Shown: piece by piece, positions 62,364 through 64,000 of the stretch
How positions within the stretch are numbered: the stretch's first letter is position 1
Layout: the number at the start of each line of letters is the position of its first letter
Assembly: GCF_052180275.1 (NCBI RefSeq)
Contig: NZ_CP197465.1
Coordinates: 3,224,001 to 3,288,000 of the forward strand
Direction: 5' to 3'
Source of the DNA: Kumtagia sp052180275
GTDB taxonomy: Bacteria > Pseudomonadota > Alphaproteobacteria > Rhizobiales > Rhizobiaceae
DNA: 64,000 bases
Translations under genes and position numbers: made by a program
The notes under the pieces: generated by a model
Told to the model about the DNA's origin: nothing
Seen by the model: only the letters and a program-made list of their open reading frames with translations
The model's database searches: none

Positions 62364-62819
62364 ATGAAAGACAACGGCCTCGACGAATGGGATTTCGCGC
62401 GCGGCCTCCGCTCGCTCTCTGCGGTGGAGATCAAGACGTTCTGGAATGCCTACATCACCCGCCGCGAAAACTGTCCGGTCAAATACGGCAGCCTCTATTC
62501 GCGCTGGCGCCATGTCGCCGACGATCTGGTCATCTCGCTCTATCTGACCAACCGCAGCGTCGGCCTGTTCGTTCGTGGTCAGCGCGGCGAACGCTGGGCA
62601 ACAACGGTGAACCGGCTGTCGGCCTATGAGCCCGGCCTCGGTCTGGCGCTTGGCGCCAGCCTGCGCGGGTGGGAAGGGTGCTGCTATCTCAGCAACCACC
62701 CGTTGGCGGTGACCGATCCCGGCGCCTGGCCGCGCGGCCATGAATGGCTGGAAGAGCGCGAAGAGCACTATTTCCAGGTGCTGAGCGGCCTGTCCGAACG
62801 ACAGGCCGAAGCGGAATAG
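62364..62819 (+). CDS. Hypothetical protein
   Basis: 151 residues starting MKDNGLDEWDFARGLRSLSA. The ATG at 62364 is used because the frame upstream of it runs through the inverted repeat. FWNAYITRRENCPVKYGSLY, YLTNRSVGLFVRGQRGERW and YEPGLGLALGASLRGWEGCC suggest a compact alpha/beta domain. I do not recognise it. It converges on the homocysteine methyltransferase gene with 3 bp between stops. Confidence 0.5.
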   Translation: MKDNGLDEWDFARGLRSLSAVEIKTFWNAYITRRENCPVKYGSLYSRWRHVADDLVISLYLTNRSVGLFVRGQRGERWATTVNRLSAYEPGLGLALGASLRGWEGCCYLSNHPLAVTDPGAWPRGHEWLEEREEHYFQVLSGLSERQAEAE

Positions 62820-62822
62820 AGG

Positions 62823-63842
62823 TCAGGCGCGGCGGCGGCGTTCGCGGCGGGCTTCGCTGGTCTCGCCGGTGTTGCCGCTCTGGTCGGCGGTCTTGTTGCG
62901 CAGCGGGCCGATGCGTTCGACGATCGTTGCCACCGTCGGACGGTTTTGGCGCTGGTGTGCGTCGAGCGATCTGCGCATGGCGGCGAGGTGCTCGAACGAG
63001 GTGCCGCAGCAGCCGCCGATGATCTTTGCGCCGGCGTCGACCGCAAGCCGCACATAGTCCGACATCAGTTCCGGCGTACCGGAATAGTGGATGTCGGTGC
63101 CGCGGAACTCCGGAATGCCGCAATTGCCCTTGACGATGATCGTGGCGTCCGGGTTCGCCTCGGTCATGTCGAGCAGCGAAGCAAGAATGTCGGAAGCGCC
63201 GACGCCGCAATTGGCGCCGCAGGCGACCGCCGGCTCGACCAGCCCGTCGGCCACGCTGTGAATATGCTTCGGCGCAAGGCCCATCATCGAGCGGCCGGCG
63301 GTGTCGAAGGAGAAGGTGTAGGTGTAGGGCAGGCCGACGGCGATCGCGGCTTCCGCTGCCGCTTTCGCCTCGTCGGGCGCCGACATGGTCTCGATCCAGG
63401 CGATTTCGGCGCCGCCGGCCTTCAGGCCGTGGATCTGTTCTTTGAACGCCGCGACGGCCTCGTCATAGGTCATCGCGCCGAGCGGCTGCAGAAGCTCGCC
63501 GGTCGGGCCGACAGAACCGGCGACGACTACCTTGCGGCCGGCGGCGTCTGCTACGGCGCGGGCGATCTCGGCGGCCTTCCTGTTCAACTCGTGGACGCGA
63601 TCCTGCGCATCATGTAGCTTCAGCCGGTGGCGGGTGCCGCCGAAGGAGTTGGTGAGGATGATATCGGCGCCCGCCTCGACGAAATTGCGGTGCAGCGCGG
63701 AAATCTTCTCCGGCGCCGTCTCGTTCCACAGTTCCGGCGCCTCGCCCGACGCTAGCCCCATGTTGAACAGGTTCGTCCCGGTCGCGCCGTCGGCAAGCAG
63801 GATGCCCTTTTCGGCAAGCAGGGCGTCGATCGGGTTGGTCAT
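62823..63842 (-). CDS. Homocysteine S-methyltransferase-family protein (methionine synthase Hcy module-like)
   Basis: 339 residues. ILLADGATGTNLFNMGL at the N-terminus, ILTNSFGGTRHRL, GSVGPTGELLQPLG, VACGANCGVGASDI and KIIGGCCGTSFEHL are the S-methyl_trans (PF02574) motifs; the GANCG cysteine and the GGCCG pair form the zinc site. Length and lack of other domains match the stand-alone Hcy module of split methionine synthases and BHMT-type enzymes. The start at 63842 is preferred over 63905. A SahR-like palindrome lies 35 bp upstream. The methyl donor is probably the corrinoid protein at 45965-46660. Confidence 0.85.
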   Translation of the reverse strand: MTNPIDALLAEKGILLADGATGTNLFNMGLASGEAPELWNETAPEKISALHRNFVEAGADIILTNSFGGTRHRLKLHDAQDRVHELNRKAAEIARAVADAAGRKVVVAGSVGPTGELLQPLGAMTYDEAVAAFKEQIHGLKAGGAEIAWIETMSAPDEAKAAAEAAIAVGLPYTYTFSFDTAGRSMMGLAPKHIHSVADGLVEPAVACGANCGVGASDILASLLDMTEANPDATIIVKGNCGIPEFRGTDIHYSGTPELMSDYVRLAVDAGAKIIGGCCGTSFEHLAAMRRSLDAHQRQNRPTVATIVERIGPLRNKTADQSGNTGETSEARRERRRRA

Positions 63843-63876
63843 GGAAGGGCTTTTCTCTCGGGATTGGCTGGATAAA

Positions 63877-63898
63877 CATATAAAGAAGTCTTTATGTC
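63877..63898. promoter_or_regulatory. SahR-like operator upstream of the homocysteine methyltransferase gene
   Basis: The core ATAAAGA-AG-TCTTTAT is palindromic and matches the site at 34043-34064 closely (about 18 of 22 positions). It overlaps the likely promoter region. Confidence 0.65.
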
Positions 63899-63939
63899 TG
63901 GTCAATGATCTTCCGTGGCCCGCAAACAGGCAAAATCAC

Positions 63940-64000
63940 TCACCTTCGGAACGGCATATCCGCCAGTCTTTGCGCAAATCCCGCCGCCTCGTGCGGGTTG
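63940..64000 (-). CDS. C-terminal end of an unidentified gene (partial)
   Basis: The last 19 codons read NPHEAAGFAQRLADMPFRR before TGA, entering from the right edge on the minus strand. It ends about 98 bp upstream of the homocysteine methyltransferase start codon. Too short to identify. Confidence 0.4.
   Translation of the reverse strand, partial: NPHEAAGFAQRLADMPFRR

Overview
The window is GC-rich DNA from an alphaproteobacterium, most likely a member of the Hyphomicrobiales close to Mesorhizobium or other Phyllobacteriaceae. That placement is inferred from the gene content (soxBDAG, DUF1127 mini-proteins, ExoD, DUF1638, rhizobial-type palindromic intergenic repeats), not from a marker gene. 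No rRNA, tRNA, CRISPR array or intact transposase was seen. About 60 protein genes are called, plus two partial genes at the window ends and four gene remnants.

Layout. 1-2.4 kb: end of an XRE regulator with twin operators, a nitroreductase and two small exported or hypothetical proteins. 2.6-7.8 kb: sarcosine oxidase operon soxBDAG (minus strand). 8-10.9 kb: a large MscS channel and a small periplasmic protein. 11-18.9 kb: a seven-gene plus-strand cluster (HAD-UbiA prenyltransferase, DprE1-like oxidase, EamA-type flippase, extended SDR, class III aminotransferase, GT-C-like membrane protein, FkbM methyltransferase) that looks like an assembly line for a polyprenyl-phosphate-linked pentose, possibly an amino-pentose. 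19.7-28.6 kb: a dimethylglycine/sarcosine dehydrogenase-like FAD-GcvT protein, an M50 protease, a DUF1194 protein, a Gfo/Idh oxidoreductase, a GbdR-like AraC regulator, and a LysR regulator between two DUF1127 mini-proteins.

29-39.3 kb, 46 kb, 48.8-50.4 kb and 62.8-63.8 kb hold the parts of a corrinoid-dependent C1 hub: RamA-like activase, methyl-THF:corrinoid methyltransferase, MTHFR with its separate Cys-rich partner, a PF13769 protein, a DUF1638 protein, the corrinoid protein, an MttB-family methyltransferase and a homocysteine S-methyltransferase. Together they could form a split (multi-protein) methionine synthase with an extra methyl entry point from a methylated amine. Two parts have near-identical palindromes upstream that resemble SAH-responsive (SahR-type) operators. 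With the dimethylglycine dehydrogenase-like enzyme and sarcosine oxidase, the window could cover glycine betaine to glycine with methyl groups passed to folate and methionine.

39.7-53.4 kb: three RTX-type secreted proteins, one a serralysin-like metalloprotease, plus two orphan C-terminal remnants of the same family, with a winged-helix/alpha-beta-hydrolase fusion regulator between the first two. 53.4-62.8 kb: a 4Fe-4S protein, an APC permease, small accessory genes, an ECF sigma/VWA-protein pair and a PadR regulator.

The most unusual structural observation is that two of the C1 genes (RamA-like and methyl-THF methyltransferase) each have a diverged second copy of their own 3' end, stop codon included, on the far side of a neighbouring gene. 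This looks like cargo insertion, or duplication followed by deletion, at gene ends.
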